Positions 1 to 10,467 are shown, counted from the stretch's first letter. The stretch: 64,000 bases of DNA from Furcasterigmium furcatum (GCA_001599815.1 BCIA01000004.1:1614862-1678861), one strand, 5' to 3'. Program-made: numbers and translations. Notes: generated by a model not told the origin, from the letters alone.

Positions 1-1064
1 CCCGGGCAACGGACCTGGCGCGGTGTAGACGCAGATGGCGTATGAGCACGTCCGGGCTCATCATCGGCAGGTGCTGTGGCATCGAGGAACGGCCGCTTAT
101 CCGGCCTCTGAACGCGAGAGATGGGGATTTCCTTTTGACTTCCAAAGTTTCTCGGGCTTCTTCCTCGCACGATCACAGGGCTGGAATGGATCTCTGCGAG
201 CTTCACGCATGGTCCCATGTCAGTTTCGGCGTGCAGGTGGACTTGCACAATGTAGTGCTGCTGAGGGCCCTTCCGCCGGCCGTTGTTGGCGGTGGAATGC
301 TTGAACTGTAGCCGCGTCCAGGCCATCTTGAAGCTGGGGCCCACGGGTTCTCGGTAGAACGTGTTGTTGGGGAGAGTGAACGGGCAGACGGGAGGTGAGC
401 CCATGGCCCATAACGCGTTGCCAGTGACCGGGTCGGTGGTCTTCCACGACGTTGAGACGATATCGGTTGGGTTTCCAGATATGGATTCCTTAGCGACGAC
501 GGACGCCATCAGCTGCGTGATGGCGAACTCGTTGCCCTGCTCGTCGAGGACGTACTTGGGCTGCTGCGAGAGCGCGACGTCCCCGAGACACTGCCACAGG
601 TTGCGTCGATAGCAGGTGAGCTCGGGTCGTTCGGCCTGCTCGTCGTTGAAGATGTCCTCGGCCACGAAAAACATTCCGCCGATCTCCGCTGTCATGGTGA
701 GCTGCACGGGGCGCCTCAATTCGTCGAGCAGCGTGGCCGCCATGGCCGGTTTCGAGAACAGGAGGAGCGCATTCTCGAGTTGCATGGACAGCTCCTGGGG
801 AACGGGCGACTCCTTCGAGCGACCTTGCGCAGACTCGTTGCTCCCTCGAGCCGAGGAGAATGGCTCGGCGAACTGAAGCAGCGGCGCGGCGCCATTCAGA
901 TCGAGCGGCAGCACGCTGCTGCCTCTGCCGCCATGTCTCGGGGGCGGCCAGATCAGGGGGTCGTCAAACATGGGCAGGCCCAGCATGTCCATCTCGTCGA
1001 CACAGCCATGGTCGTGAATCTCCGGGATATCGCAGGCTGTGGAAGGGGACGGCAACGGCGGCAT
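1..1064 (-). CDS. ron1: NDT80/PhoG-type transcription factor, RON1-like (partial, C-terminus outside window)
   Basis: Reading the minus strand from an ATG at 1064 gives an open frame of at least 354 residues that runs off the window start. From about residue 120 it matches the NDT80/PhoG DNA-binding fold: a GGMFFVAED segment, TCYRRNLWQC, then WTRLQFKHSTANNGRRKGPQQHYIV, and further on SPVIVRGRSPRNF. The first 110 residues are low-complexity and acidic or proline-rich, as is usual upstream of this domain. RON1 is the NDT80-like regulator of N-acetylglucosamine catabolism described in Trichoderma, where it is clustered with the deacetylase and deaminase. The same two enzymes follow here, which supports RON1 over the related VIB-1 proteins. 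No in-frame ATG was seen upstream before non-coding sequence. An upstream non-coding or tiny first exon is possible. Confidence 0.85.
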   Translation of the reverse strand, partial: MPPLPSPSTACDIPEIHDHGCVDEMDMLGLPMFDDPLIWPPPRHGGRGSSVLPLDLNGAAPLLQFAEPFSSARGSNESAQGRSKESPVPQELSMQLENALLLFSKPAMAATLLDELRRPVQLTMTAEIGGMFFVAEDIFNDEQAERPELTCYRRNLWQCLGDVALSQQPKYVLDEQGNEFAITQLMASVVAKESISGNPTDIVSTSWKTTDPVTGNALWAMGSPPVCPFTLPNNTFYREPVGPSFKMAWTRLQFKHSTANNGRRKGPQQHYIVQVHLHAETDMGPCVKLAEIHSSPVIVRGRSPRNFGSQKEIPISRVQRPDKRPFLDATAPADDEPGRAHTPSASTPRQVRCP

Positions 1065-1436
1065 TCTGCCTGTCGCGTATGAAGCGACGACTAGAAGCTT
1101 CAGCGGAGGACAGGGTTGCGCGCCGTGGCCAGGCGACAGGATCGAAGCATGAGGAATGTTGGCGATCGTGGAGGTCCTAGAGTGTCGGAGATGAATGCGA
1201 CCGGACGTGAGGTGGCGGGAGGTGCAAAGTCGATGCCTGGGGCAGCCCAGGACCGAGCCGAGTGCTTGGGCGATGGCAGCTTGGGCCCTCCAGGAGCCAA
1301 CTAGTACCTAACTTACTTAAGGCGGGTTAGAGCGTCCCTGGTCGCCACGCCGTCCCTCTTACGGATCACGGGACACGCGAGCATTATTCTCCAAACTTTG
1401 TTTATCTCAGTTTCCTGTCCTGCTGAAATACCGGTC
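1065..1436. other. Intergenic: upstream of the NDT80 gene and downstream of the deacetylase
   Basis: This gap of about 370 bp separates two minus-strand genes. It should hold the terminator of the deacetylase gene and the promoter of the NDT80 gene. No conserved ORF was seen, and I did not find the GGGTCACT motif that is repeated in the neighbouring divergent promoter. Confidence 0.6.
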
Positions 1437-2861
1437 CTAACTATGCTCTTCGGGATAGACCCGGGTTCCAAACTTCCATACTTCATCCACAGCAAGCTGG
1501 GTGGCCCCGTTCTGCCTCGTCTCCGAGAGAATCACGAGGTCTGCATCCTTGCCATGATCCAGGCTCCCCTTCGCGCCGAAGACACCCATCATCTTCGCGG
1601 GCGTGGCCGTGACGGCGTTTAACGCCTCCGGAATCGACGCGTCGGACCATTCCAGGAAGTTGTTCACGCATTCGATGAGGCTGATCGAGCTGTGGTGACC
1701 GCTTAGCTGGCGAAGCAGATAGAGAGAGAAAATTTTCAATGATCACATACCTTCCAGCAATGGTTTCCGTGCCCTCCAGAAGACAGGTGGTTCCCTTCTT
1801 GACAATGCTGCTAGACGATCCCCCGTTGGTCCACTCGTACGTCCCGTCTGGCAATCCCATCATGTGCATCGCGTCGGTAACAAGAACAAAGCCATCAGGG
1901 TAGGACTTGAAGGCCACCGTCACGGTCGTGGGATGCAGGTGGATGCCGTCGGCGATGACTCCGTAGTACGGTCGATGGGGATTTTGGGGGTTGCCGAGGA
2001 GGCCGAAAACGCCTGGGTTCCGGTGATGGAGCGGTCGCATGGCGTTGAAGAGATGCGTGATCATCGTGGCCCCGGCTTCGACCGCGGCCGATGCCTCCTC
2101 GTACGTCGCCTCCGTATGCCCCACGGAGCAGACGATACCCCTTGACCTGAGCTCAGTTATCAGACTGGTCATCTGGCCTCGTTCCGGAGCAACGGTAATC
2201 TTCCTAATGGCACCCGGAGTACCATCCTCGCCAGGTGTGAGATTGACGGCCCCGTAGCACTCCTCGAGATCCGCAAACGTTTCCGCCACCCTCAAGACTT
2301 CTGTGTTGTGTACTCCGTTCTTTGTCGGGCTGAGGAACGGGCCTTCGACGTGGGCCCCGATGGATTCCGCGCCGTCGCTTGCCAGGCGGGCGCCCCCAGA
2401 TGGGCCCAGGTATGGCAGTGCCTGTGATGATGCGTGGTCAGAGGAGGCTGTCAGGCGGGAAGGTGTAGTATAGTGTCAGTTACCTGTTGATAGAGCACTG
2501 GCTCCTGGCTCGTGAGCGTGGGCGCATAGGACGTCACGCCCGTAGCGACCAGCTTCCTGTTCAATGCCCTGACCTGCTTCGCATACTCCACGCCGTCCGG
2601 TGCGGAGGTCGAGAAGTTGAAACCGAAAGCACCGTTCAATTGGACATCGATCAAGCCTGGCGAGACGATACGCCCGGCCAGGTCGATTGTCCTCTCGGGA
2701 AGAGCATTGTCGTCGAAGAACGCGGATTGACTCGATAAGATTCTGCCGGTTTGAGAGCTGAACCAGATATCCTCTGCCACGAGCTTGTCGCCCCTGACCA
2801 CGCGACAGTTGGTAAACCGAGTGATGCCCGACGCGGGCCGGCTTCGCGTAACACCCGGCAT
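1437..2861 (-). CDS. dac1: N-acetylglucosamine-6-phosphate deacetylase (NagA/DAC1 family)
   Basis: The enzyme removes acetate from GlcNAc-6-phosphate in the cytosol, giving glucosamine-6-phosphate for the deaminase encoded next door. Three exons fit: 2861-2484, 2421-1751 and 1701-1437, joined by GT-AG introns and giving 437 residues. The frame carries the amidohydrolase hallmarks: SPGLIDVQLNG near residue 65, HVEGPF with metal ligand Glu152, GHTEATYEEA with His228, HLFNAM with His249, and VTDAM with catalytic Asp309. The C-terminus has the usual GAKGSLDHGKDADLVIL strand. Length fits fungal DAC1 proteins (about 420-450). It is divergently transcribed from the deaminase across a 644-bp promoter and lies beside a RON1-like regulator, so coordinate induction by GlcNAc is the expected regulation (inference). 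Confidence 0.93.
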
Positions 2862-3505
2862 AGTATAGTAGCGATGGGGATGTTTTCTTCGGTCGAATTA
2901 GCGAGTGGTGCTTGGGTGAGTACGTGCCGGACTGCTGGACCAACTTGATCGATCTGAAGCCGGCAGGGGGCGTGTTAGTGAGGGGTCACTGGGTTATAAT
3001 TAGGGGCCCAACATGGAATCAACGCGCTCACTCATAAGCAAAACCCTGGAGGCAACACAGGTGCAGACCAGGGGAAGCCCGCCCCATCTGATTCTCTACG
3101 CACCCCGTTAGTGACCCATTTGCAGTTCTTTGACGATGGAAGCCGACATCACTCATCGACGCCTGCTCGTCGCCTGCCTTAGAAAAGTGGGTCACTCATG
3201 TCATGTCGTCGGTAACAAGCCATGGACTAACTGGGGCCACCCGAGGACCGGCTTGTCACGTTTAGTTTACCGCCACCCATACTTGACGTGACATCGGTGC
3301 ACCGGCCGGCCCATTGAGTATTCTTTCTGACGTTCCACGCCCACGGTCATCGGGATGTAACGGTAATGTGCCGAATGGCTGGGTTGCAGGTCTATTACTT
3401 CCCTCTGTCGCCTGCCCGAACTCCGAGAGCGTAGGGGGAGAGTGCAAAGGCCGCACCTCAAGCCCGATTTCTTCAAAGCACAAATTCCGAAATCCGTCTC
3501 AAACC
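2862..3505. promoter_or_regulatory. Bidirectional promoter of the deacetylase and deaminase genes
   Basis: This 644-bp intergenic stretch lies between the two divergent start codons. It contains no credible ORF. Its most striking content is three copies of an 8-bp word, annotated separately. Shared control of both catabolic enzymes from here is an inference from the arrangement. Confidence 0.75.
2983..3196. promoter_or_regulatory. Three copies of GGGTCACT / AGTGACCC in the divergent promoter
   Basis: GGGTCACT lies at 2983-2990 and 3189-3196, with its reverse complement AGTGACCC at 3110-3117. Two of the three copies extend to TGGGTCACT. An 8-mer counted on both strands is expected about once in 30 kb, so three within 214 bp is unlikely by chance. 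The position makes it a candidate binding site for the cluster regulator. It does not resemble the yeast Ndt80 middle sporulation element, so the binding factor is unknown. Confidence 0.55.
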
Positions 3506-4770
3506 ATGCGGCTGATCATTCGAGACGACGCCCAGGCCGCTGCCGTCTATGTGGCCAACTACATTACGAACCGAATCAACGAATTTAACCCATCTTCCGA
3601 CCACCCTTTCGTGCTTGGCCTTCCCACCGGAAGCAGCCCGGTCGCGGTCTACAAGTTACTGGTCGAGAGGTGCAAGAACGGAGAGGTTCGACGTGATGCA
3701 CTTCGGAGCGCGTGGATCCTGTGCTGATTGTACATTCGCAGCTCTCGTTTGAGAATGTGATCACGTTCAATATGGTGCGACGTCCCGATTTCCGCCTACC
3801 TTGATCTCGTCACATCATCATTATGTCTCCTTGCAACCGAACAAGTCCGCCAAAGGCAGAGACGGCCACCTGCTGACGCGGAATCTATAGGATGAGTATG
3901 TCGGCATCCCTCGGGACCACGAACAGAGCTACCATACCTTCATGTGGCGACATCTCTTCTCCAAGGTCAACATCCCCCCTGAGAACGTCCACATTCTCAA
4001 CGGCAACGCACCAGACCTTGAGGCCGAATGCGTGGCCTATGAGGAATCTATTGAATCGGTAGGAGGTATCAATCTGTTCCTCGCCGGGGTGGGCGCCGAC
4101 GGCCATCTCGCTTTCAACGAGCCAGGGTCATCACTTGCGTCCCGGACCCGCGTCAAGACGCTGGCGTATGAGACCGTCATCGACAACGCTCGCTTTTTCG
4201 ACGACGATATCAACAAGGTTCCGCGTCTTGCTCTCACCGTTGGCGTGCAGACCGTCCTTGACGCCAGGGAGGTCGTCACCATTGCCACTGGGTCAAGGAA
4301 AGCTGTCGCCCTACAAAAGTGCATCGAGGGCGGCGTAAATCACATGTGGACCCTCTCTGGCCTTCAGCTCCATCAGCATTCGATGGTCGTTGCTGACGAG
4401 GACGCAACCCTAGAGTTGCAAGTCAAGACGGTCAAGGTAAGATTTGTCCCTCGGAGACCCGAAAACACCAGCAGCTAAGTGTCTGCAGTACTTCAATTCG
4501 ATTGAAAACGTCGCTCGCAGCGTCGGCATCGAACAGAAGCTCCCCATCACCGTCCGACTGGGGCCTAATTCGCCAACCGAGGGTAATGGCCGACCCTGGG
4601 CCATCGACGAGGCCGCAAACCACGCACCGGCGAAGCTGGGAGCGGCAGCCGTTCCACAGCTTGCCCAGATGGTCAACAGGTCACTGCTGTATGCAAACGG
4701 CTCATCAGGCACCCAAAGTCGATCCGTTTCGCCTGATTTAGTCCCGGATCACATGGCCTCCCGCTTCTGA
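3506..4770 (+). CDS. dam1: Glucosamine-6-phosphate deaminase/isomerase (NagB family)
   Basis: The enzyme converts glucosamine-6-phosphate to fructose-6-phosphate plus ammonium, the last step of GlcNAc catabolism. Four exons fit: 3506-3685, 3742-3774 (only 33 bp), 3891-4436 and 4489-4770, giving 346 residues. Family motifs are intact: GLPTGSSPVAVY near residue 40, FNMDEYVG with Asp72, GVGADGHLAFNEPGSS with Asp141, His143 and Glu148. These fall at the same numbers as the catalytic residues of E. coli NagB. The ATG is in a good context (accATGcg) and is followed at once by the conserved N-terminal strand. The C-terminal 60 residues beyond the core are typical of fungal members. The start lies 644 bp from the divergent deacetylase start. 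Confidence 0.93.
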
Positions 4771-5316
4771 CGAGCTGCCGTCTGCAAGCCACTCGGGAGG
4801 GGCTCGGTAGTTTCAACGAGGGCAAATCAATGAAACGACTGGATTTAATTTCTTCGAATGTTTGCCCCCAATAAATGCTCGCGATGGGCCTTCTTCGATA
4901 TCTACGCATGGGCGATGTGGACGGGGGGTAACCCAGCAAGGAGTCAGAGACCGCCGAATTGACCTGTACCAGTCCTGATGAATAGGCATCGGGCCGGGAA
5001 GGAGTTTCCCGTCCTTCATGAGCAAATGGCGCGGAAAAGCATTAACACTATCGCACGATCACGATGAGGTATTCGTTTTGCAAGGACTGCGGGTGTAGCT
5101 GACAACATCACACCATTTTGGTTACCGTCGGTCGCCGGCACACATCACGCGACCCCGCCCCAATAAGGGGCCGTACCCCCATGTCCGGGGGCCGAGAAAG
5201 GCATATAAGACCGACGCCTTCTACCAGGGCTACCTTCTTCCTCTCAACCCATAATCACTCACCTAACCACGAAATTCTTCATTCTTCCGCCATTTCCACA
5301 ATTGCCTGGCCCCGAG
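4771..5316. promoter_or_regulatory. Intergenic with TATA box for the small membrane protein gene
   Basis: This 546-bp gap contains TATAA at 5204-5208, about 113 bp before the next ATG, followed by a pyrimidine-rich leader. No other feature was seen. Confidence 0.5.
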
Positions 5317-5775
5317 ATGGTCGAAAAGCTTCCCCAACAACAGGGCAGGCCAGAGGCCGTGTCGCACTTCACGACCTGCATGTCATTTGCTGCCTCCATC
5401 AACCTCATCGTGGGCGGTATCGGCTACTGCCCATGGATCGGAGATGTTGATGGGGACTCGGTAACAGCAGCTGTGATTTTCATCCTCTTCCTCTATGGCC
5501 TTATGCTCCTCTTCGCCGCGGTCAACGCGACAATTGCGTGGCCGGGCCGCACAGGCCCGTACTTTATGGCCGCCGCCACAGGCTTCGGCCTGGCGACCAG
5601 CTCGACACTCCTCTCGCCCGAACGGCCCTATGTCTTCAGGGGGCTCTTCTGGTCCCTTTCGGGCATGTACGCCGGCCTGCTCGTGGAAGGGGTCACGGGT
5701 GTCTGTAAGCGTCTTAACGCGGCGCTGGCTGCGTCGTCGGTGGAGGTTAATACGAAGGCGGGCGGGCCAGGGTAA
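5317..5775 (+). CDS. Small four-helix membrane protein, hypothetical
   Basis: A single exon of 152 residues begins at ATG 5317 in a strong context (gagATGg). Four hydrophobic stretches are visible: about residues 20-42 (FAASINLIVGGIGY), 49-70 (VIFILFLYGLMLLFAAV), 83-100 and 108-130, with a short polar tail. No known family was recognised. A TATA box 113 bp upstream and a pyrimidine-rich leader support a real gene. It directly follows the deaminase on the same strand, but nothing in it points to GlcNAc transport or signalling. Confidence 0.6.
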   Translation: MVEKLPQQQGRPEAVSHFTTCMSFAASINLIVGGIGYCPWIGDVDGDSVTAAVIFILFLYGLMLLFAAVNATIAWPGRTGPYFMAAATGFGLATSSTLLSPERPYVFRGLFWSLSGMYAGLLVEGVTGVCKRLNAALAASSVEVNTKAGGPG

Positions 5776-6476
5776 AGCTGAGTGAAGCGGCAGGTTGGGG
5801 GCCGGCGGTCCGCCTGGCAATAGTGGGATGGCTCGGGCCGCGTAGACCCTAGCAAAAAGCGTCTTAATTTGGACTTCGCATGACCTTTCTGTGCGTATCG
5901 GGAGCCTTGTCACATGCATGTTGGACTGTCATCACTTCACTCGGATCTTCGGCACTTCCCCATAGCCCTGTCGCCGATAGCGCGGTAAAAAGCACATTCC
6001 GTTGGCCAGACCTAGCCCTACGGGGCCGAGACCATGAGGGACCGCAGGCACCCTTGGTGAACCGTTGGCGCTAGCAAGGGCCCTCAGGTGGCTGCCCAAC
6101 CCCCCAGGTGTATTTCATCCTAGAGCAGCAATGTCAGGAACGGACATGGGCAACGGCATTTTGGCTTGTTTCAAGCTGGCCGCCAATAGGTGTCGGGGGG
6201 TAAGTTAACCGTTAATGTGTAAGCCGAGTACACTTTTTGATTTGTCTTTTGGAGAAACATAGGGATAACCGCACATCTTGAAAGACCTCCTCGAAGCAAT
6301 ACGCCCTTTGGTTTGACCAACGAAGGCAACCTTCTGTGCTCGGACGGCGTATGACTCTGTGGGATTGCAAGACCAAGAATTCAGGTAATATCACTGGATT
6401 TAGGGATGCAAACAAGCAGAACAGCTGCGGAGCCTCCTTGGCACCAGCCGTCCCGTCTGCCCCGCCCCCCCATCCC
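5776..6476. other. Intergenic, nothing recognised
   Basis: About 700 bp between convergent genes. Only short open frames without family resemblance were seen. Confidence 0.5.
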
Positions 6477-6858
6477 TTACCAAATGCCATAGGAGTGCAG
6501 GGCGCCACCAAAGTCGACGCAACCACTCGACCCAGACGACAACTCGGCAGACCCGCAGAACTGGTCCCCAAAGAAGTGGACGGCTGCCTCCATAGTTAGT
6601 ATTCTGACGTCCGTCCGTTACCCTGCGGTTTTACAACATACCGTGTGACGAGTCGTCACCATCTTCGGCCGTGATAGTGGCGGAGAGGGCCGAGTTCTTC
6701 TGCTGGTTGGCGCCCCAGCACAACTCGTTGTTGTAGCTCCGAGATTCGCTATATACGCGAGCCCCTCGGCACATGTTGCTGTGGTAGTACGTGATCTCGA
6801 AGGCCTGGGCGCTGCCGGCGAGTGCTGCCGTGATAACCGTGATATGCTGGAACTTCAT
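6477..6858 (-). CDS. Small secreted four-cysteine protein
   Basis: Two exons (6858-6642 and 6583-6477) give 107 residues. The first about 20 residues are a clear signal peptide (ITVITAALAGSAQA, then FEITYYHSN). The intron has donor GTATGT, branch site ACTAAC and acceptor GCAG. The mature part has four cysteines (MCRGAR, LCWGA, QFCGSA, SGCVDF) in two halves typical of small beta-sandwich secreted proteins of ascomycetes. Splicing restores the frame and adds a plausible C-terminal half ending GGALHSYGIW. The function is unknown; an extracellular, possibly host- or niche-directed role is an inference from size and secretion alone. Confidence 0.75.
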
Positions 6859-7884
6859 GGTGATAGTCGGCTGCGAAAACAAATGAAGGGTCTGATTTTG
6901 AAATGAGACACTGGCTGAATGTCTTGCTAACGACTGTTTCCCCGAACTATTCGCGACATCTTTATACAGCAATGTTTCGTTGAGTTTTCGCTTCTCCTTC
7001 GGACAGCAGCGGTTGATTGTCCCAGCCATGATGTAATTCCCTGTCCAAAGTTCCCCCGAGCTTTCGGATCAGGAAGGTGGCATAAAGACTAGCTCTTGGC
7101 CGTACCTGATACATCCAACTCCTTCAATGGTTTGTGATTCTTCCTCCACTATGGGATGGGAACCTTGGTTCATCCCCATAGCTAAGAGGGATACCTGCAA
7201 GCATGCCTGCACGCCCACGGCCAAATACCTAGCTTTCGGCGTGTCCGTTGAAGAACTCACTCCTCGCTGCAAAGTGACGAGTGCCACGTATGCTTGGCTA
7301 CCTCGAGCCGTGATGTGATGGTGTGTGGACGGCACCGAAGTCCCTTTCTGGCCCCTGTACCAACAATCTTCCGCAATTCCGGGGACCCGGCCGTGGAATC
7401 AACCCCACGATCTGCAGCTTCTCGGATCCGAGGCGTACAATAATTTGGCGTGATCGCCGTCACTCGCCCTGGTTGCCAGGATGCCACTCCTAATACAATA
7501 ACTCACCGCAAAGGATCTTCACTTGTGCTCTTCTCTTTCAGAGACCTGCTCAAGAAGTGTGGCAACACCAAGAGCGCCCTACGGGGCCACCGAGGTCCTT
7601 CCGTCCCACCTTTACGATGTTGGTTTCGCGTCTCATCATTCCCCAGGATATCAAGCTCGGACAACCCCTGTACCCGTGTCCCGCCACGTAAAGATAATAC
7701 TCATGTTGCCTTTTTTATTAACGAGAGCCTATCGCACAGTGCTTGGAGAATGATGCGGACAGTATTACTAGAGCTACATTTTGGGATGGTTGTTTCGGGA
7801 TGCTCATTCGGTTTGCATTTCTCGAGAAGGAGCTACGGCTGGACGTGTCCTTGAGACCAGAAATATTCCCTCCAAGGCAATCCT
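6859..7884. other. Intergenic, nothing recognised
   Basis: About 1 kb between two minus-strand secreted-protein genes. A 134-codon open frame at 7450-7854 has no recognisable domain, no Kozak-type start and unusual composition, so I did not call it. Confidence 0.5.
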
Positions 7885-8384
7885 TTAACCCTCCCCATGA
7901 CAGATGAGGTTGCCATTGATGTTGCGGAGGTATCGCACTGGTAGCGTTAGTTCAGACCACGGGCACTCGGGACGTCCGCGCCACGACTTACCCAGGGGAA
8001 GCGCGTTCTTCGTGAGACCGCCCTGCCCGTTCCCGCACTCGGCTTCCAAAGTATCAGAGCCGTCGCTAAGACGAGGCAGCACGTGGATGTTCTCGCAGGT
8101 CCGCTCGAATCGCCCGCTGCAGAGACATGATTAGCCTGAGTCCAATCAGAGGGGGAGTCCCGGTGTTGACAATACCCAGGGCCGTATTGAAGGTGGCCTC
8201 CTTCGTTGACGAAGCAGTTGCCGAGGTCGACGGTGGTCTGCTGCAGGTTGCCGTCGTAGTCCTCGCACTGGCACGAGAAGTCAACGCTGCCACGGGTAAA
8301 CAGGCATGCGCGGCATGTGTTTGGGTAGTTTGCCGCAACGGCACCCGCCAGGAGAAGGATCGGCGCGAGAGTCAAGAGACGCAT
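7885..8384 (-). CDS. Secreted cyanovirin-N homology (CVNH) domain protein
   Basis: Three exons (8384-8176, 8116-7992, 7937-7885) give 128 residues. Residues 1-18 form a signal peptide (LTLAPILLLAGAVAA). The rest reads as one CVNH domain with its tandem pseudo-repeat: a first repeat with CEDYDGNLQQTTVDLGNC and a second with AECGNGQGGLTKNALPL ending in a C-terminal INGNLICHG. Aromatic and Gly positions of the family are kept. CVNH proteins are fungal and cyanobacterial lectins that bind high-mannose glycans. Secretion implies an extracellular glycan target (inference). The second intron is 54 bp, a multiple of three with no stop, so a retained-intron form would also be translated. The splice and branch sites (GTAAGT, GAACTAACG) favour removal. 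Confidence 0.8.
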
Positions 8385-9495
8385 TGTGAAGTAAACAATC
8401 AGTAGGTTTAATTGAGGTGAGATGAAGCGAGGTGAGGCGTGAGGACTGCAGACCTTGAACTCACTTGTTCTCGTCTCTAAGTGTGATCTTATACGGAGGA
8501 TATCCCGTTGCCTTTGACTCAAGTCAAGGCGCGAAGGATTTCAGACACCAAATAGAATCTTGGCTTGCATTTGGACAATTTCCCTCTCGTCATCCTGCCT
8601 GAAGTTGCCGCGCCGGAGTACTGCTGGGAGTTGGTTCAAAAGTCCCAACTCTCCCACGATGTGTGGCCATCCTGGTTATGTTGGCCGTAAACTTGTGGGG
8701 TACGGGTCGCGCCCGTGGCATGGTGGCGGCGTGATCGTTGACTCTTTCTGCCAGAACGGCTGCATAGGGTTGGATCGGGTTCTGGGCACTACTCAGATAG
8801 GGCGAGATTGTCAGGAGGGCACCGGCCGTTGCGGCCGGAACAATGGGGTCGATCGAAGTTCCCCCGGCCGATCGCCGCCGTATTAGTATGCCCAGCCGGT
8901 TTTTACGACTTGGCCGGCCCTTGGCTGATGGCCACGATGCAGTCCTAGCTTTGCAGGGTTGCAAGTCCTCGGAGGCTGGGCAACGAAGCAGAACCCCGAA
9001 TCCTTCACGTCCAGTGTTGCCTCCAGAGTTCGAGCACACGTAACTGTGGTGGCTTCCTGGCAGCAGAAGCAACGAGACTTGATCCTTTTCCGCGCGTGGC
9101 TTCCGCATGTGTTTCCAGAAGAAGAAGGTAGCAAATTTGGTATGCACAGCACGATGATCTTGCCGTTATCTTATTCTATCCTGAACACCTGTTGGATCTT
9201 TTGTTCACTGGGACGATGGCCCTGTGACCCTGGCACTTGACTTTCACGGAGTCTCGGAGTCTTGGTAGTCGCCTTGAAAGAATAATTCGATTTCGGTGTT
9301 AGGCCTATGCAAGAAGAGCGTGCGTGCGTGGTTGTCGAAGTTGAATATAAAAGACGGTGTTGACGCACTCCAAAGACTCTAATTTTCATCAGTAAACTCA
9401 ACAAGCTCCCGAGCGCTTCTTCTTCTCTCTCGACTCCTTCTACTCTGCCTTGTCGTTGTCCTCTCAATCTCTGCCTTCCCCTCAAACGTGCCACG
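8385..9495. promoter_or_regulatory. Divergent intergenic region; TATA box for the orphan secreted gene
   Basis: About 1.1 kb between the CVNH gene and the next plus-strand gene. TATAAAA at 9346-9352 lies about 150 bp before the next ATG and is followed by a long C/T-rich leader. An 185-codon minus-strand frame at 8590-9147 was not credible. Confidence 0.5.
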
Positions 9496-10467
9496 ATGCA
9501 GTTTTCCCAGCGCCTCACTGCCCTCGTGGTCGCCTTGGACTTCGCCTCCTCTGCCGCCGGCATGTCACACCCCCGGCCTCGCAACTTCGACGAAAACAAG
9601 CATGTTGATCTCGGTCTTATGAACTCCCTTGATGACTTCTACGAGTACGTCGGTACTACCCACGAAGATTGGGAGGATATCAACCAAGGTCCGGTCTCTG
9701 TAGCCTCCCGCAGCTACAAGGAGAGCACAACCGCTTCGTCAGACGTCTCTCTTTCGGTCTTTGCAGACGAACAGTGCGGGGAGCGAACAACCTCGGACGG
9801 CCAGGTGTGCCAGCAGACTCCCAACTATACACCGTACTTCATCGCTGCGGCCGCCGTTGCCGTTCCCGGCCTCATTGTATTCTCCGGCGACATTGCCGAC
9901 CGCTTCATGCAGGGATGGGCCTCGTTTCATATGAATGGTGGCTGGTCGACGAACCGCAGGGCCATAATCCATGCTGCGAGCGGCAGCTTGCGCCAGAGGC
10001 GCGACGAGTGGGAGGACAAGCTTGTCAGGTTCACGGTCCCTCGCTCGGTCGAGGCCGGCGTCGTGGCCCGCAGCGTCGACGATGACGGTCTCGTCACTGA
10101 GACTGCCTCCTTCGGACACTATGCGTACAACAGCAAGTCCGGGGTACTGTCCCACGAGTCTGAAGTACACCGCCTTACCCGGGACGACTCTGAACTCCGC
10201 CGCCGGCGCGCTCGAGGCATCACCACTCGCCAGGCGGACGCGTACAGTCTGGAAGTCGAAGACTACCGCATCAGCAACGCAGTCACCATTGCCACGGAGG
10301 CCTGCCTCGCCGATCTTATCGGGAGGTACGTCCAGCGCACCATCGACAACGGTCGAGCCAGCTGCCAGCCTGCTGCCGATGGAGCTTCGCCCTGGATCAA
10401 CATCGTGGGCATCTATGTCAACCCGGGCGCCGACCAGTGGGATCGTGTTGTGGAGTGCTGCCCTTAG
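9496..10467 (+). CDS. Secreted or membrane-tethered orphan protein, 323 residues
   Basis: A single uninterrupted exon begins at ATG 9496 (ccacgATGc) after a TATA box and C/T-rich leader. Residues 1-22 look like a signal peptide. A second hydrophobic stretch at about 114-130 (YFIAAAAVAVPGLIVF) could be a membrane segment or a buried helix. Cysteines are few and late (ACLAD, SCQPA and the terminal VECCP). A basic RRRRARG patch near residue 245 could be a processing site. No family was recognised. Expression is suggested by the well-formed promoter; the function is unknown. Confidence 0.7.
   Translation: MQFSQRLTALVVALDFASSAAGMSHPRPRNFDENKHVDLGLMNSLDDFYEYVGTTHEDWEDINQGPVSVASRSYKESTTASSDVSLSVFADEQCGERTTSDGQVCQQTPNYTPYFIAAAAVAVPGLIVFSGDIADRFMQGWASFHMNGGWSTNRRAIIHAASGSLRQRRDEWEDKLVRFTVPRSVEAGVVARSVDDDGLVTETASFGHYAYNSKSGVLSHESEVHRLTRDDSELRRRRARGITTRQADAYSLEVEDYRISNAVTIATEACLADLIGRYVQRTIDNGRASCQPAADGASPWINIVGIYVNPGADQWDRVVECCP

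Noticed and set aside
7450..7854. 134-codon plus-strand frame
   Set aside because: No domain, poor start context and no conserved features.
8590..9147. 185-codon minus-strand frame between the CVNH and orphan genes
   Set aside because: Mixed composition, no recognised domain, no supporting promoter or splice signals.
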